The position numbers were made by a program, and so were the translations under genes. The notes beneath the pieces are model-generated. The model was not told where the DNA came from. It ran no database searches and worked only from the letters and a program-made list of their open reading frames with translations. This document shows, piece after piece, positions 47,567 to 55,591 of a DNA stretch of 64,000 nucleotides (its first letter is position 1; each line of letters opens with the position of its first letter). The stretch is from Niallia circulans. Lineage in GTDB: Bacteria; Bacillota; Bacilli; Bacillales; Cytobacillaceae. The stretch is from the NCBI RefSeq assembly GCF_007273535.1, contig NZ_RIBP01000004.1, positions 2,022,001-2,086,000 on the forward strand, given 5' to 3'.

Positions 47567-48625
47567 ATGATGTCTAAGAATAAAAAGCTTACCATTTTAT
47601 CTGCTGCACTCGTATCAACTGTTATGCTATCTGGCTGTGGCTTATTTGGAGGTAAAGATGGCAAAGAAAACGTCGACCCACCGCAATCAACTACATATAG
47701 TGATAATGCGGCAGAGGAAACAGCGGCAAAGGCTGGGGAAGAGACAGCAGAATCCATGCCAATTGAATTATATTTAGTGGATAAAGATGGATTTGTTGTT
47801 CCACAAACATTAAATATCCCGAAAACAAACAGTGTTGCTAAAGAAAGCCTTCAGTATTTAGTGAAAGATGGTCCTGTCACAGACATGCTGCCGAACGGCT
47901 TCCAGGGAGTATTGCCTGCAGGTACAGAAGTTACTGTCAATATTAAGGATAAAGTAGCTACAGTCGATTTTTCGAAGGAGTTTAACGACTATGATGCAAG
48001 TGACGAGTCTAAAATCATGCAGTCAGTTACATGGACATTAACACAGTTTGATTCCATTGATTCCGTTAAACTGCAAGTTAATGGCAAGGAGCTTGCACAA
48101 ATGCCTGTCAATAAAACGCCAATCCAAAGCTCCTTAACAAGAGACATGGGTATTAACTTGGATACAAAGGATGTTGCTGATATTACTAATACTAAGCCGC
48201 TAACTGTTTATTATGTGGGCGGAGAGGCTGGCGAATATTATTATGTGCCAGTAACAAAACGTGTCAGCAACGCGAGTGATAATAATATTGCAGCAGCAGT
48301 TGGCGAACTCGCAGAAGGACCAGGAACTGGGTCTGCCTTGGCAACCTTCATGGAACAAGACGTGAAGCTGTTGGATGATCCTGTTGTGGCAGACGGAAAG
48401 GTAACATTAAACTTCAATGAGTCCATCTATAATAGCGCAGACGGAGAGGAAAAAACCGTTTCTGATGATCTGTTGAACTCTCTTGTGCTGTCTTTGACAG
48501 AGCAGGAAGGCATTGAAAGTGTTGCCATTACAGTGAATGGCGAACAGGACCTTGTGAATGAGGAAGGCAAAAGTCTTACTGAGCCAGTATCACGTCCTGA
48601 AAAAGTTAATACTGGAAGCTTCTAA
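47567..48625 (+). CDS. gerM: spore germination lipoprotein GerM
   Basis: 352 residues. Lipoprotein signal peptide with lipobox LSGC (Cys about residue 25), a charged linker, then two GerMN domains (about 65-190 and 215-335), the second containing VGELAEGPGTGSAL and VADGKVTLNFNESIYN. Needed in B. subtilis for germination and sporulation peptidoglycan work in the mother cell-forespore channel. AGGAGTG SD; ATG ATG start. B. subtilis rph, next in order there, is missing here. Confidence 0.93.
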   Translation: MMSKNKKLTILSAALVSTVMLSGCGLFGGKDGKENVDPPQSTTYSDNAAEETAAKAGEETAESMPIELYLVDKDGFVVPQTLNIPKTNSVAKESLQYLVKDGPVTDMLPNGFQGVLPAGTEVTVNIKDKVATVDFSKEFNDYDASDESKIMQSVTWTLTQFDSIDSVKLQVNGKELAQMPVNKTPIQSSLTRDMGINLDTKDVADITNTKPLTVYYVGGEAGEYYYVPVTKRVSNASDNNIAAAVGELAEGPGTGSALATFMEQDVKLLDDPVVADGKVTLNFNESIYNSADGEEKTVSDDLLNSLVLSLTEQEGIESVAITVNGEQDLVNEEGKSLTEPVSRPEKVNTGSF

Positions 48626-48630
48626 TATTA

Positions 48631-48657
48631 AAAAGGCTGCTTTATGCAGCCTTTTTT
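48631..48657 (+). terminator. terminator after gerM
   Basis: AAAAGGCTGC with GCAGCCTTTT, five-base loop, then Ts. Confidence 0.88.
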
Positions 48658-48777
48658 GTGCGTGAAGGCTGAGATTTTATATATGATTGGACTGTCCAAT
48701 TTTTTGATAGTAAAATGTAAGCAGAAGTAAATATGTCTACATAATTAAAAATGCACGCAGCAGGAAGTGGGAGCAAA

Positions 48778-49371
48778 ATGAAAGAAATCATTATCGCAAC
48801 GAAAAACCGAGGAAAAGCGAAAGAGTTTGTGGAGATGTTTGAGCCGCTTGGATATGCTGTCAAAACATTGCTTGATTACCCAGAAATTGAGGATGTCGAA
48901 GAAACTGGCACAACATTCGCAGAAAATGCAGTCTTAAAGGCTGAAACAGTGGCAAAGCTGTTAGGAAAGGTTGTTATTTCCGATGATTCCGGCTTAATGG
49001 TCGATGCACTTGAAGGCAGACCAGGCGTCTATTCAGCACGATATGCAGGAGAACAGAAGAATGATCAGGCAAACATGGATAAAGTGCTTGAAGAATTAAA
49101 GGGAGTTCCTGCAGAAAAACGAACAGCACGCTTCTGCTGCACATTAGCAATCGCCAACCCTGCAAGCGGGACACAAACGTTTACAGGCACTTGTGAAGGT
49201 GTAATATTAGAGGAGAGAAGAGGAGAATATGGCTTCGGCTATGATCCAATTTTCTTTGTGGTGGAAGAGGACAAGGCAATGGCAGAATTGCCGCCAGAAA
49301 AGAAGAACAGTATCAGTCACAGAGCGAATGCACTAAAAAAATTAAAGGAACAGCTTCCGCAAGTTCTGTAA
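48778..49371 (+). CDS. rdgB: dITP/XTP pyrophosphatase (RdgB/HAM1)
   Basis: House-cleaning nucleotidase removing dITP, dHAPTP and XTP. 197 residues from ATG 48778. Motifs [50 protein letters not shown] and [14 protein letters not shown] ([10 protein letters not shown]), SHRANAL. An earlier in-frame ATG at 48751 adds a non-homologous stretch and is rejected. ysnB follows after 15 bases. Confidence 0.94.
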   Translation: MKEIIIATKNRGKAKEFVEMFEPLGYAVKTLLDYPEIEDVEETGTTFAENAVLKAETVAKLLGKVVISDDSGLMVDALEGRPGVYSARYAGEQKNDQANMDKVLEELKGVPAEKRTARFCCTLAIANPASGTQTFTGTCEGVILEERRGEYGFGYDPIFFVVEEDKAMAELPPEKKNSISHRANALKKLKEQLPQVL

Positions 49372-49386
49372 GGAGAGTGTTGGGCA

Positions 49387-49896
49387 ATGAAGGTTCTAAT
49401 TGTCAGTGATAGCCATGGCCTTGTAGATGAGCTGCAGGTGTTGAAGGAAAGGCATAAAGAAGAAGCAGACCTGTTCCTTCATTGTGGAGACTCGGAGCTC
49501 CCTATCGATGACAAAGCCATTTCAGGATATGTCGTAGTTCAAGGGAATTGTGATTATTTCGCAAAATATCCAGAAGAAACAATCCAAGAAGTGAACGGAA
49601 AGAAACTGCTGATGGTGCATGGCCATCTATATGGCGTCAAATCATCTGTCAGCAGGCTGTTATACAGGGCAAAAGAGGTCGGCGCACAAATTGTCTGCTT
49701 TGGACACAGCCATTACCTTGGTATGGAAATGATTGAAGATGTATTATTCATCAACCCAGGCAGCCTGCGTTTGCCAAGAGGAAGAATGGAAAAGACATAT
49801 GTCATTCTATCCGTAGAAGACAAAACCTTAAAAACAGAAGTGTACGATTTTGACAAAGGACTGCTTCCAGAACTAACAACAGAGTTCCCTATGTAA
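49387..49896 (+). CDS. ysnB: YfcE/MJ0936-type metallophosphoesterase YsnB
   Basis: 169 residues with the calcineurin-like metal motifs: DSHG near the N-terminus, HCGDSE, QGNCD, HGHLYG and FGHSH, all ligand residues present. Relatives act on phosphodiesters or small phospho-compounds; the cellular substrate is unknown. Co-transcribed with rdgB (15-base gap). Confidence 0.88.
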   Translation: MKVLIVSDSHGLVDELQVLKERHKEEADLFLHCGDSELPIDDKAISGYVVVQGNCDYFAKYPEETIQEVNGKKLLMVHGHLYGVKSSVSRLLYRAKEVGAQIVCFGHSHYLGMEMIEDVLFINPGSLRLPRGRMEKTYVILSVEDKTLKTEVYDFDKGLLPELTTEFPM

Positions 49897-49900
49897 TAAC

Positions 49901-49940
49901 TTTCTTGAAGAGAAAATAAATTAATTTTCTCTTCAAGAAA
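49901..49940. terminator. 17-bp perfect hairpin after ysnB
   Basis: TTTCTTGAAGAGAAAAT and its exact complement, six-base loop. Strong inverted repeat two bases after the stop region; flanked by As on the right, so on the plus strand it lacks a T tail, yet its length suggests an end or RNA-stability element. Confidence 0.65.
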
Positions 49941-49958
49941 AAAACTTTGAAAAAGATG

Positions 49959-49987
49959 TTGACTTTATATTGTCTAACACATATAAT
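49959..49987 (+). promoter_or_regulatory. tRNA-Arg promoter
   Basis: TTGACT (49959-49964) and TATAAT (49982-49987), 17 bases apart, near-consensus. Confidence 0.85.
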
Positions 49988-50027
49988 AAATATTGTCCTG
50001 ATGAGGACGTTAAAAAAACAAAAACAT

Positions 50028-50101
50028 GTCCCAGTAGCTCAGCCGGATAGAGCATACGCCTTCTAAGCGTACGGTCGGGAGTTCGAATCTCTCCTGGGAC
50101 G
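50028..50101 (+). tRNA. tRNA-Arg (anticodon UCU)
   Basis: Seven-base acceptor stem (GTCCCAG with CTGGGAC), D arm GCTC...GAGC, anticodon stem TACGC/GCGTA with loop CTTCTAA, anticodon TCT at 50062-50064, T loop GTTCGAATC, discriminator G. No encoded CCA. It reads AGA codons. tRNA-Arg genes are frequent phage or island integration sites, and the region to its right is accessory; I did not see a repeated copy of its 3' end in the window. Confidence 0.97.
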
Positions 50102-50112
50102 TCTTAAAGACG

Positions 50113-50159
50113 AAAGCACTTATGAATGTTGATTTATCAATGTTTATGAGTGCTTTTTT
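50113..50159 (+). terminator. terminator after tRNA-Arg
   Basis: AGCACTTATGAA pairs imperfectly with TTTATGAGTGCT, followed by six Ts. Confidence 0.75.
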
Positions 50160-50287
50160 GTTTTTTTAATGTGTTTTTTTATCATATTCGTGAATGTTTC
50201 TACTGTACTTCTTTCATCTTTGGTTCGCAGCTCCATAATTGAATACTTTTGCAAAGTCCTTTACATAGCTTAATATATAAATGGAAA

Positions 50288-50312
50288 AGCCCTTCTCCTT
50301 AGGAGAAGGGCT
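50288..50312 (-). terminator. terminator of the small membrane protein gene
   Basis: AGCCCTTCTCC and its complement form an 11-base perfect stem with loop TTA; on the minus strand TTTT follows. Confidence 0.75.
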
Positions 50313-50318
50313 AAATGT

Positions 50319-50498
50319 TTAGTAACTATGGTCTTTTTTTTTGCCTTCAAATAGTCTCATTATAAATAAGATACTAACTATGAGTAATAGAATACCAATG
50401 ATAAGATTCGGTGCATTTTTAGGCATTATTAAACTGTATGTATATAGAAATAATACAGCCCATACTAAAACAGTAAGATATTTAATAGTACTTTTCAA
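50319..50498 (-). CDS. small two-helix membrane protein, possible immunity protein
   Basis: A 59-residue frame on the minus strand from TTG 50498, starting MKSTIKYLTVLVWAVLFLYT and ending in a charged tail (RLFEGKKKDHSY). It has two hydrophobic helices and GAAGG just upstream, plus a strong minus-strand terminator 7 bases after the stop, so it is probably a real gene. Not recognised. It lies directly downstream of a broken Ala/Gly-rich peptide gene, an arrangement seen for bacteriocin immunity proteins; that function is only inferred. Confidence 0.5.
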   Translation of the reverse strand: MKSTIKYLTVLVWAVLFLYTYSLIMPKNAPNLIIGILLLIVSILFIMRLFEGKKKDHSY

Positions 50499-50507
50499 AG
50501 TCCTTCA

Positions 50508-50876
50508 CCACCTTTTAATATATATCCATCCATTCTTTGGCTTTTTATCTTTTTTGTAAAGATACTTAGCGATTGCTGTGCCTATATCCAAATAATTCAT
50601 AGCAAACGTCACAGCAGCACCTACACATACAGCTAGTTTTTTTGCACCCCAAGCTTTTAATCTGCTAGTAACTGTTTTAGTGAAGATTCTTGCTTCCTTT
50701 TTTGATTATGTAGGGCTGGATTGCACCAACACCAATTGCAATATTTATTGCAGCACCGGCAAATTTAACTCCTATTTTTAACTTTACCTTTTACTGAAAC
50801 TGCAGAGGCAGACTCTACTCCAACAACATTACTTAGGGCACTCTCAACGAAAACTGATATTGGTGTTAAAAAAGTC
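50508..50876 (-). pseudogene. frame-shifted Ala/Gly-rich peptide gene (bacteriocin-like)
   Basis: On the minus strand three overlapping frames join into one protein-like text: VESALSNVVGVESASAVSVKG, then KIGVKFAGAAINIAIGVGAI, then RLKAWGAKKLAVCVGAAV and MNYLDIGTAIAKYLYKK, ending IYIKRW. Two frame shifts and no start codon are seen, so it is broken. The hydrophobic Ala/Gly-rich segments followed by a basic tail are reminiscent of secreted antimicrobial peptides, but I recognise no family. Its stop (TGA) lies in the SD region of the small membrane protein gene. Confidence 0.45.
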
Positions 50877-50879
50877 TAA

Positions 50880-51168
50880 CTTTATTATTAAAGTAGCCAT
50901 GCTACAATTTAATTGTAGTTAGTGGAACTGACTATACAGGTTCAGTTTATTCAATAATGTGTACTCGAAAAATACAATACAGTAGGTTCTACCAAAGAAT
51001 CAAGATTGAACCTTCACAATTTCCACTGAAGGTTTATCTATTGCATGAAACTTTTTTTCTTGGAAGATATTTTGTTAGTAATTACGCAACCTCTACTTTG
51101 GTAATCTACAAATTGAATTACCTGATTTTACTTTGGCTCATGCCAAATTAAAATAAAATATAGTAAAT
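50880..51168. other. AT-rich stretch with no intact gene
   Basis: No frame with SD and sustained coding character. On the minus strand short in-frame pieces exist (for example FHAIDKPSVEIVKVQS) between stops, which may be further gene remains. Confidence 0.3.
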
Positions 51169-51182
51169 GGAGGCAATGCAAA

Positions 51183-51621
51183 GTGAAAAAATGACTAAGT
51201 ATTTTGACACTTATTTTATTAATAGGAGTAACTTACAGCAGTACCATTGTTAAAGCTGGTACAATTCCAGCTCCAGAATTGACTAGCGTACAAGTTGTTG
51301 GAATCTCTTAGTCCAACTCAACTGAAAGCAAATATATCTTTAAAAGGAGATACACTTCTTCTAAGAGTTAAATTCACTGGATATGATAAAGGAAAATTAG
51401 CTAACAATGTAGGCGTTAATGTTAGAACTTATGTCACTTTGAATAATAGTGAATTAATAATTGGGGCAGATAATATCGTTGTTGGTTGGATTTATTATTT
51501 TCAAGTTTCGATGGATTCCTTACCATCTAATTCCATTCAAATACAGGGTATTAATCATTTGCTTGGAAACATAGTATCTAGCAATCCTATTAGCTTGGAA
51601 AGAGAAAGTGTTCTGCGATGA
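51183..51621 (+). pseudogene. broken secreted-protein gene
   Basis: GTG 51183 follows GGAGG by 9 bases and opens a signal-peptide-like sequence (LSILTLILLIGVTYSSTIVKA), but codon 4 is TGA. The frame continues AGTIPAPELTSVQVVG and then hits TAG; the next frame carries on at once with LESLSPTQLKANISLKGD and runs to 51621 (ending LERESVLR). One stop plus one shift near 51297-51306 break a gene of about 145 residues. The remaining text looks beta-rich and extracellular. Family not recognised. Confidence 0.55.
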
Positions 51622-52043
51622 TTACTTCCGTTAACACTTCAGCTATGCCTAACCCTATGTATACGACTTCTAAGGGTACTTCGATTAAGGGTCCTAATGA
51701 TGATTTTTCTAAGGATCCACGCTTTCTAGCTTTTTGCAGCTTAGCTTGTAATAATTGGGATGGAACACGCGTTTTAACAGACGAGACTCGTCTATCAATG
51801 AGCTTTCCAGACTTCTGTGATATGTTGGATAAGGGAGAATTAGTGGATGCCCATTATGCTCAAAATAACACGTTTGAAAATTCTACAACTAAATGGGAAT
51901 TAGTTTATAAGTTTTCGCCTGGTGATCCGAAGTCAAAAGCTGAACAGTTAGAGATAATTAAAAAAGCATATAGCCTTGGAATGATGACTAATGATGATTG
52001 GATATTAAGAAAGAATGAATCATTAAATATAATGAATCTTTAA
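51618..52043 (+). CDS. unrecognised protein, C-terminus cut by a 17-bp duplication
   Basis: 141 residues, no recognised domain; begins MITSVNTSAMPNPMYTTSK and contains FCSLACNNWDGTRVL. Its ATG overlaps the stop of the broken gene before it (ATGA) and no SD is clear, so expression is uncertain. At the end a 17-base direct repeat (TTAAATATAATGAAT plus two bases) gives the stop; without one copy the frame would end NIMNGLSNPHS instead of NIMNL. Confidence 0.45.
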   Translation: MITSVNTSAMPNPMYTTSKGTSIKGPNDDFSKDPRFLAFCSLACNNWDGTRVLTDETRLSMSFPDFCDMLDKGELVDAHYAQNNTFENSTTKWELVYKFSPGDPKSKAEQLEIIKKAYSLGMMTNDDWILRKNESLNIMNL

Positions 52044-52061
52044 ATATAATGAATGGCTTGA

Positions 52062-52334
52062 GCAACCCACATAGCTAAGTCTGTTAATTCGGGATTAGGA
52101 CTTATTGATTCATCTATCAGTAAACTACATTCAAAATTAAGGGAGCAATTATTAGAAGGAATGAAAAAAACGTATGAAGAGCGTATCGTAAACAAGGATA
52201 ATAAGTTTTTCAGAAATCATGTTTTGAAAGCCTATTCTTTTGGAAAGCTGTTAAGGAAACCACAAATTTTACACCAAAAATTAAATTATCGAATTCATAA
52301 AAACTTCTATTGTTTGTATAAAACATTTTTCTAG
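52062..52334 (+). pseudogene. gene fragment without a start
   Basis: An open frame of 90 codons with protein-like content (SGLGLIDSSISKLHSKLREQ, LEGMKKTYEERIVNKD) but no usable start codon or SD. A second small remnant, INGAGHFVGAFLEKINLL, lies at 52369-52437. Neither is recognised. Confidence 0.4.
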
Positions 52335-52492
52335 CCTTCTTTAATACAATATAGAAGGATGTTCTAACATTAACGGAGCAGGTCATTTTGTGGGTGCTTT
52401 TCTTGAAAAAATAAATCTTTTAAGAGTGTATAAATAAAAAGATAAATGGTTACAATAAAATAGTAACAGTTTTTTGCACAACACTGTTAAAT

Positions 52493-52522
52493 GCCTTACT
52501 CTTCGGAGTAGGGCTTTTTTTT
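52493..52522 (+). terminator. terminator after the decayed genes
   Basis: GCCTTACTC with GAGTAGGGC, loop TTCG, then eight Ts: a classic tetraloop terminator. Confidence 0.85.
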
Positions 52523-52636
52523 GTAACTGCACCCATATCCCAAACCTTACATAGTTGCTTTTCCCTGTTTAGATATACTTTTCCCAACTCCTAAAACATG
52601 GTAACCTTAAATTACCACAAAAAGGAGAATAACCAC

Positions 52637-52834
52637 ATGAAGCATATAACAGCAGCTATCTATCTTTCCATAGGCTTTTTATTAATATCCTTTAACAGCT
52701 TTGGCGAATTTTATCCTGGAGTAGGCTATTACTTTATTGTATTTCTTATTTTCCTTTTAGGAATCATTTATCTTGTTTCTGCTATTAAAGATTATTTGAG
52801 AAAGCATTATTCAACAGAAGAAAGAAAAGGATAG
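52637..52834 (+). CDS. small membrane protein of unknown function
   Basis: 65 residues from ATG 52637, with AAAGGAGAAT 7 bases upstream. Two membrane helices (about 6-22 and 30-50) and a basic C-terminal tail (KDYLRKHYSTEERKG). No family recognised. The upstream extension to 52598 lacks an SD. Confidence 0.6.
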   Translation: MKHITAAIYLSIGFLLISFNSFGEFYPGVGYYFIVFLIFLLGIIYLVSAIKDYLRKHYSTEERKG

Positions 52835-52931
52835 TATAGCGACGCTAGAGTAGTAGAGTCCTATTATTAATGTCGAGCGCTAGTTTTATATTCACCAGTC
52901 TATGTATGGCTGGTTTACACCTCTTTAAACG

Positions 52932-52960
52932 AAAAAAAGCATCCGCTGGGTGCTTTTTTT
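52932..52960. terminator. bidirectional terminator
   Basis: AAAAAAAGCATCC with GGGTGCTTTTTTT (one G-T pair), loop GCT; flanks allow ending of both the small membrane gene and the ferritin-like gene. Confidence 0.85.
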
Positions 52961-53390
52961 ATCTTTGCGTCTGCAAAAAATATAAAAACCAAACCGCATG
53001 ATTTTGTTCGTCCATTGCCGCTCTTTTGAATGATTCTTTAATTAAGTCATTGCTTGTGCTGTCAGCGATTGTTAAATAGAAATCAACGGTCTCCTGCTCG
53101 TCATGAAAAGCAAAATCAATACCTGATGGATAGTTATTAGGGCAAGTTTCTGTAATCACTGCCGAATGCTTTTGACCTGTTAGCTGGCTGTAAAGGGAGG
53201 AGAATGTATTATAATGGTTGATTTCATCCTTGCGTATCTCGTTGATAATTTTCCTTCCTCGTTTTGTCGGTGCTAATGTTTCCAGTTTTTTATAACAGTG
53301 GATTGCAGCATATTCCCCATCAATTGCCTTTGCAATTTGTGCAGCAAGCTGCTTTGCGCGCTGTTGATATAATTCATAATAGTGCTTCAA
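52959..53390 (-). CDS. ferritin-like domain protein
   Basis: 143 residues predicted as a four-helix bundle. Carboxylate and histidine ligands of a di-iron site are visible: E26 (DGEYAAI), E56/H59 (KDEINH), E100 (DEQETVDFY) and E128/H131 (MDEQNH). A rubrerythrin-like role in iron or peroxide handling is inferred; it lacks the rubredoxin cysteine domain. TTG start with AAGGAGCTG upstream on the minus strand. It stands alone in the accessory region. Confidence 0.7.
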   Translation of the reverse strand: MKHYYELYQQRAKQLAAQIAKAIDGEYAAIHCYKKLETLAPTKRGRKIINEIRKDEINHYNTFSSLYSQLTGQKHSAVITETCPNNYPSGIDFAFHDEQETVDFYLTIADSTSNDLIKESFKRAAMDEQNHAVWFLYFLQTQR

Positions 53391-53509
53391 ATTTTTCAGC
53401 TCCTTGCAGTTGTTATAGCTTACATTATGAAATTTATAACGATAAGGAACTTGTCTTATGTAATAAGAGGAGCTCGTGAAACGAGGAGTATTGATGAGGA
53501 TTTTCTTAT

Positions 53510-53752
53510 TTACTTTGCCATTTTTAATGTGCGAACAAACTTAATGTCAGAACCTTTCACCTGCTTTTGAACTTTTTTAATCCCTTCTGTACCGACAACA
53601 CTGCCAAGCATACTGATGATAATGCTTGAGCAAATCCACTGCAAAGCATAATAAATGCCAGAACCAACTAGTATATCAAGAATCATTATGCGCTTGATAA
53701 CAGTACCCTCAACTACCACAATAAGAAATGTCTTTTCGGTCTTTCTTGCCAA
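53510..53752 (-). CDS. small hydrophobic protein of unknown function
   Basis: 80 residues from a TTG whose upstream AGGAAGGA is well spaced; a longer frame to 53806 exists but lacks an SD. A basic start (ARKTEKTF) is followed by a hydrophobic segment (about 8-16) and a second one (about 25-50), then a basic tail. Not recognised. Confidence 0.45.
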   Translation of the reverse strand: MARKTEKTFLIVVVEGTVIKRIMILDILVGSGIYYALQWICSSIIISMLGSVVGTEGIKKVQKQVKGSDIKFVRTLKMAK

Positions 53753-53953
53753 ATAAATCACATCCTTCCTGTTAAGCTTATGTGCCTGTATGCTTGGTCT
53801 ATTCAATAATAAATGATCACTGTTTATGAAGAGTCATAATCTGGATTAATGCTTTTAAATTAAGGTAAATATATAACAGGAATTGAAAGATAAAGACGGA
53901 AATATAAAGAGAGAAGATTTTTTCGAAATTTTAGAAAATGGGTGGGATCTGTT

Positions 53954-54475
53954 ATGGAAATAAGGACATCAAGGCTGTTGATCCGTGAATTCACCAAAAG
54001 TGATTGGCCAAAAGTATATGAGTATACCTCAAACAGTAATGTCATGCATTACATTCCAGAAGGTGTAATGACTGTGGAGCAAACACAGCAATTGATACGT
54101 GATAATCAAGGTGAAAATGCGGAATACTTTGCCGTGATACTTGCAGCTGAAAAGAAGCTAATAGGACATATTGCGTTTTTTAAATATTTTGGAGTGCATA
54201 CATATGAAATTGGTTGGGTGTTTCATCCTAATTTTTTTAATAAAGGCTATGCAACAGAAGCGGCAAAAGCAGTTTTAGCATACGGGTTTGAAAGTATGAA
54301 GCTTCACCGGATTATCGCTACATGTCAGCCTGAAAATGTTCCTTCTTACAGAGTAATGGAGAAAATTGGCATGAGAAAAGAAGGTTTTTTCAAAAAATGT
54401 ATTCCAGCAGGAGATGGTTGGTGGGATGAATATTATTACGCAATATTAAAAGAGGAATGGGATGGCATCCGTTAA
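53954..54475 (+). CDS. GNAT acetyltransferase (RimJ/RimL type)
   Basis: 173 residues from ATG 53954 (GGTGGGA upstream). GNAT fold with TSRLLIREFTKSDW, EIGWVFHPNFFNKGYATEAAKAVLAYGFE (acetyl-CoA pyrophosphate loop), and ATCQPENVPSYRVMEKIGMRKEG. Likely acetylates a protein N-terminus, small amine or drug; substrate unknown. Confidence 0.88.
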   Translation: MEIRTSRLLIREFTKSDWPKVYEYTSNSNVMHYIPEGVMTVEQTQQLIRDNQGENAEYFAVILAAEKKLIGHIAFFKYFGVHTYEIGWVFHPNFFNKGYATEAAKAVLAYGFESMKLHRIIATCQPENVPSYRVMEKIGMRKEGFFKKCIPAGDGWWDEYYYAILKEEWDGIR

Positions 54476-54563
54476 GGCTGAACGTTTAAAGGGGCTGCAT
54501 AAACAAGCTAAAAGCTTAACGTGCATGTAACCCCTAGATTCACCAGTTACATTGGAAAGCTAA

Positions 54564-54923
54564 TTACTCTCTGTTGCGCATTAAATAGTAAATGAGCAGC
54601 TTTTGAGTATTGCTTTTCAAGCTTGTATTGTCAAAACGGTGAGGCTCATGTGCTCCTCTATAATAAAAGTTATACTCTGTAGAAATCCCATCATTATGGC
54701 CTCGCTGTACATGAAGCTGGTTCACTCTCATGTCATTCTTGATTTTCTTTAAGTCTAATTGCACTTTCTGCATGGTATGTTCGATGAGATTTATATAGAC
54801 ATTTTTAATTTTGAAGGATGTATCTTCAATCTTTCTGCGGTCATATTCGAGTACTGCTAATACAAGTGCTAGATACACGGATTGACTGATAATTTTGCGG
54901 TCGGACTCTAAAATTGCGTGCAT
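54564..54923 (-). CDS. conserved partner of YolD-like proteins, function unknown
   Basis: 119 residues, soluble and helical (LALVLAVLEYDRRKIEDTS, then a basic stretch TMQKVQLDLKKIKNDMRVNQL). I recall similar short proteins next to YolD-like genes in Bacilli, but the function is unknown. It starts 13 bases after the YolD-like stop with AGGAGCG as SD, so the two form a LexA-controlled operon. AAC-rich end with KLLIYYLMRNRE. Confidence 0.6.
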   Translation of the reverse strand: MHAILESDRKIISQSVYLALVLAVLEYDRRKIEDTSFKIKNVYINLIEHTMQKVQLDLKKIKNDMRVNQLHVQRGHNDGISTEYNFYYRGAHEPHRFDNTSLKSNTQKLLIYYLMRNRE

Positions 54924-54936
54924 CGCTCAAACGCTC

Positions 54937-55245
54937 CTATTCCGCTTTTTTCGCTGAAATAAGATTTTGGAATGGCACAAAGTGAATAGAGTGCTCGATT
55001 CCCTTTACTCGCAGTTCTCTTTTGACATAATCGATGAAAATAGTCGTTCCATATAGCGAATAGATTGATTCCTCAAGCTTAACTCTGTATTCAAGTGACC
55101 AGTTGTACTCCATTGCTTCATGTATAAGCATGTCAGTATCAGTTGAGAAAGCCTTAGTTGATTCCGCATTTTTTTCGACTACCCCTTGTTTTGGCTGTTG
55201 CGGAAATAACATTGCAGTCCATTTTAATTTATTTTCTTTAATCAT
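54937..55245 (-). CDS. YolD-like protein in an SOS operon
   Basis: 102 residues from ATG 55245 (AAGGAG 9 bases upstream). The N-terminal KLKWTAMLFPQQ is the hallmark of YolD-like proteins, and the C-terminal beta-rich part (VKLEESIYSLYGTTIFIDYVK) fits the same fold. In B. subtilis such genes accompany Y-family repair polymerases of the UvrX type; no polymerase is present here. Transcribed from a promoter holding a LexA-type box, so damage-induced. Confidence 0.65.
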   Translation of the reverse strand: MIKENKLKWTAMLFPQQPKQGVVEKNAESTKAFSTDTDMLIHEAMEYNWSLEYRVKLEESIYSLYGTTIFIDYVKRELRVKGIEHSIHFVPFQNLISAKKAE

Positions 55246-55270
55246 AACATCCATCTCCTTTTGTCTTTTT

Positions 55271-55330
55271 AATATATCAGAACAAATGTTCTTAATCAAG
55301 ATTGATTTGGAACGTTTGTTCGTATATGAT
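55271..55330. promoter_or_regulatory. divergent promoters, each with a LexA/DinR box in the spacer
   Basis: Minus strand: TTGATT (55294-55299), 17 bases, TATATT (55271-55276); the spacer holds AGAACAAATGTTCT (55279-55292). Plus strand: TTGATT (55302-55307), 17 bases, TATGAT (55325-55330); the spacer holds GGAACGTTTGTTCG (55309-55322). Both boxes fit the Bacillus SOS operator CGAAC-N4-GTTCG with one or two mismatches. LexA binding between -35 and -10 would block each promoter. Confidence 0.85.
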
Positions 55331-55357
55331 ATATGCAAGAAAGGAGTGAAATATTAG

Positions 55358-55576
55358 ATGAATCGTCAGTTAGAAAGAGCACTACAGGAAAATCGGGCAA
55401 TCGAAATCATTTATATGAGCGGAAATGAATGTTTCACGAAGAGGACTATTCTTATGCGGGAGATGAAGGGAAGCTATATTAAGGCATATTGCCTGCAGAG
55501 AAAACAGCCAAGAATATTTAAGCTGGATTCTATCCTCGCTGTTTCCTTTGCAGTTGCAGGCAGAAAAAAGGCCTGA
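55358..55576 (+). CDS. short WYL-like protein in an SOS unit
   Basis: 72 residues, ATG with AAGGAGTG SD. The text IEIIYMSGNECFTKRTILMR followed by YIKAYCLQRKQPRIFKLDSI resembles the Sm-like WYL domain (ligand or nucleic acid sensing) without the DNA-binding part. Function unknown. It is driven by the plus-strand promoter with a LexA box and is divergent from the YolD-like operon. Confidence 0.65.
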   Translation: MNRQLERALQENRAIEIIYMSGNECFTKRTILMREMKGSYIKAYCLQRKQPRIFKLDSILAVSFAVAGRKKA

Positions 55577-55591
55577 AAAAATGTGTGGCAG

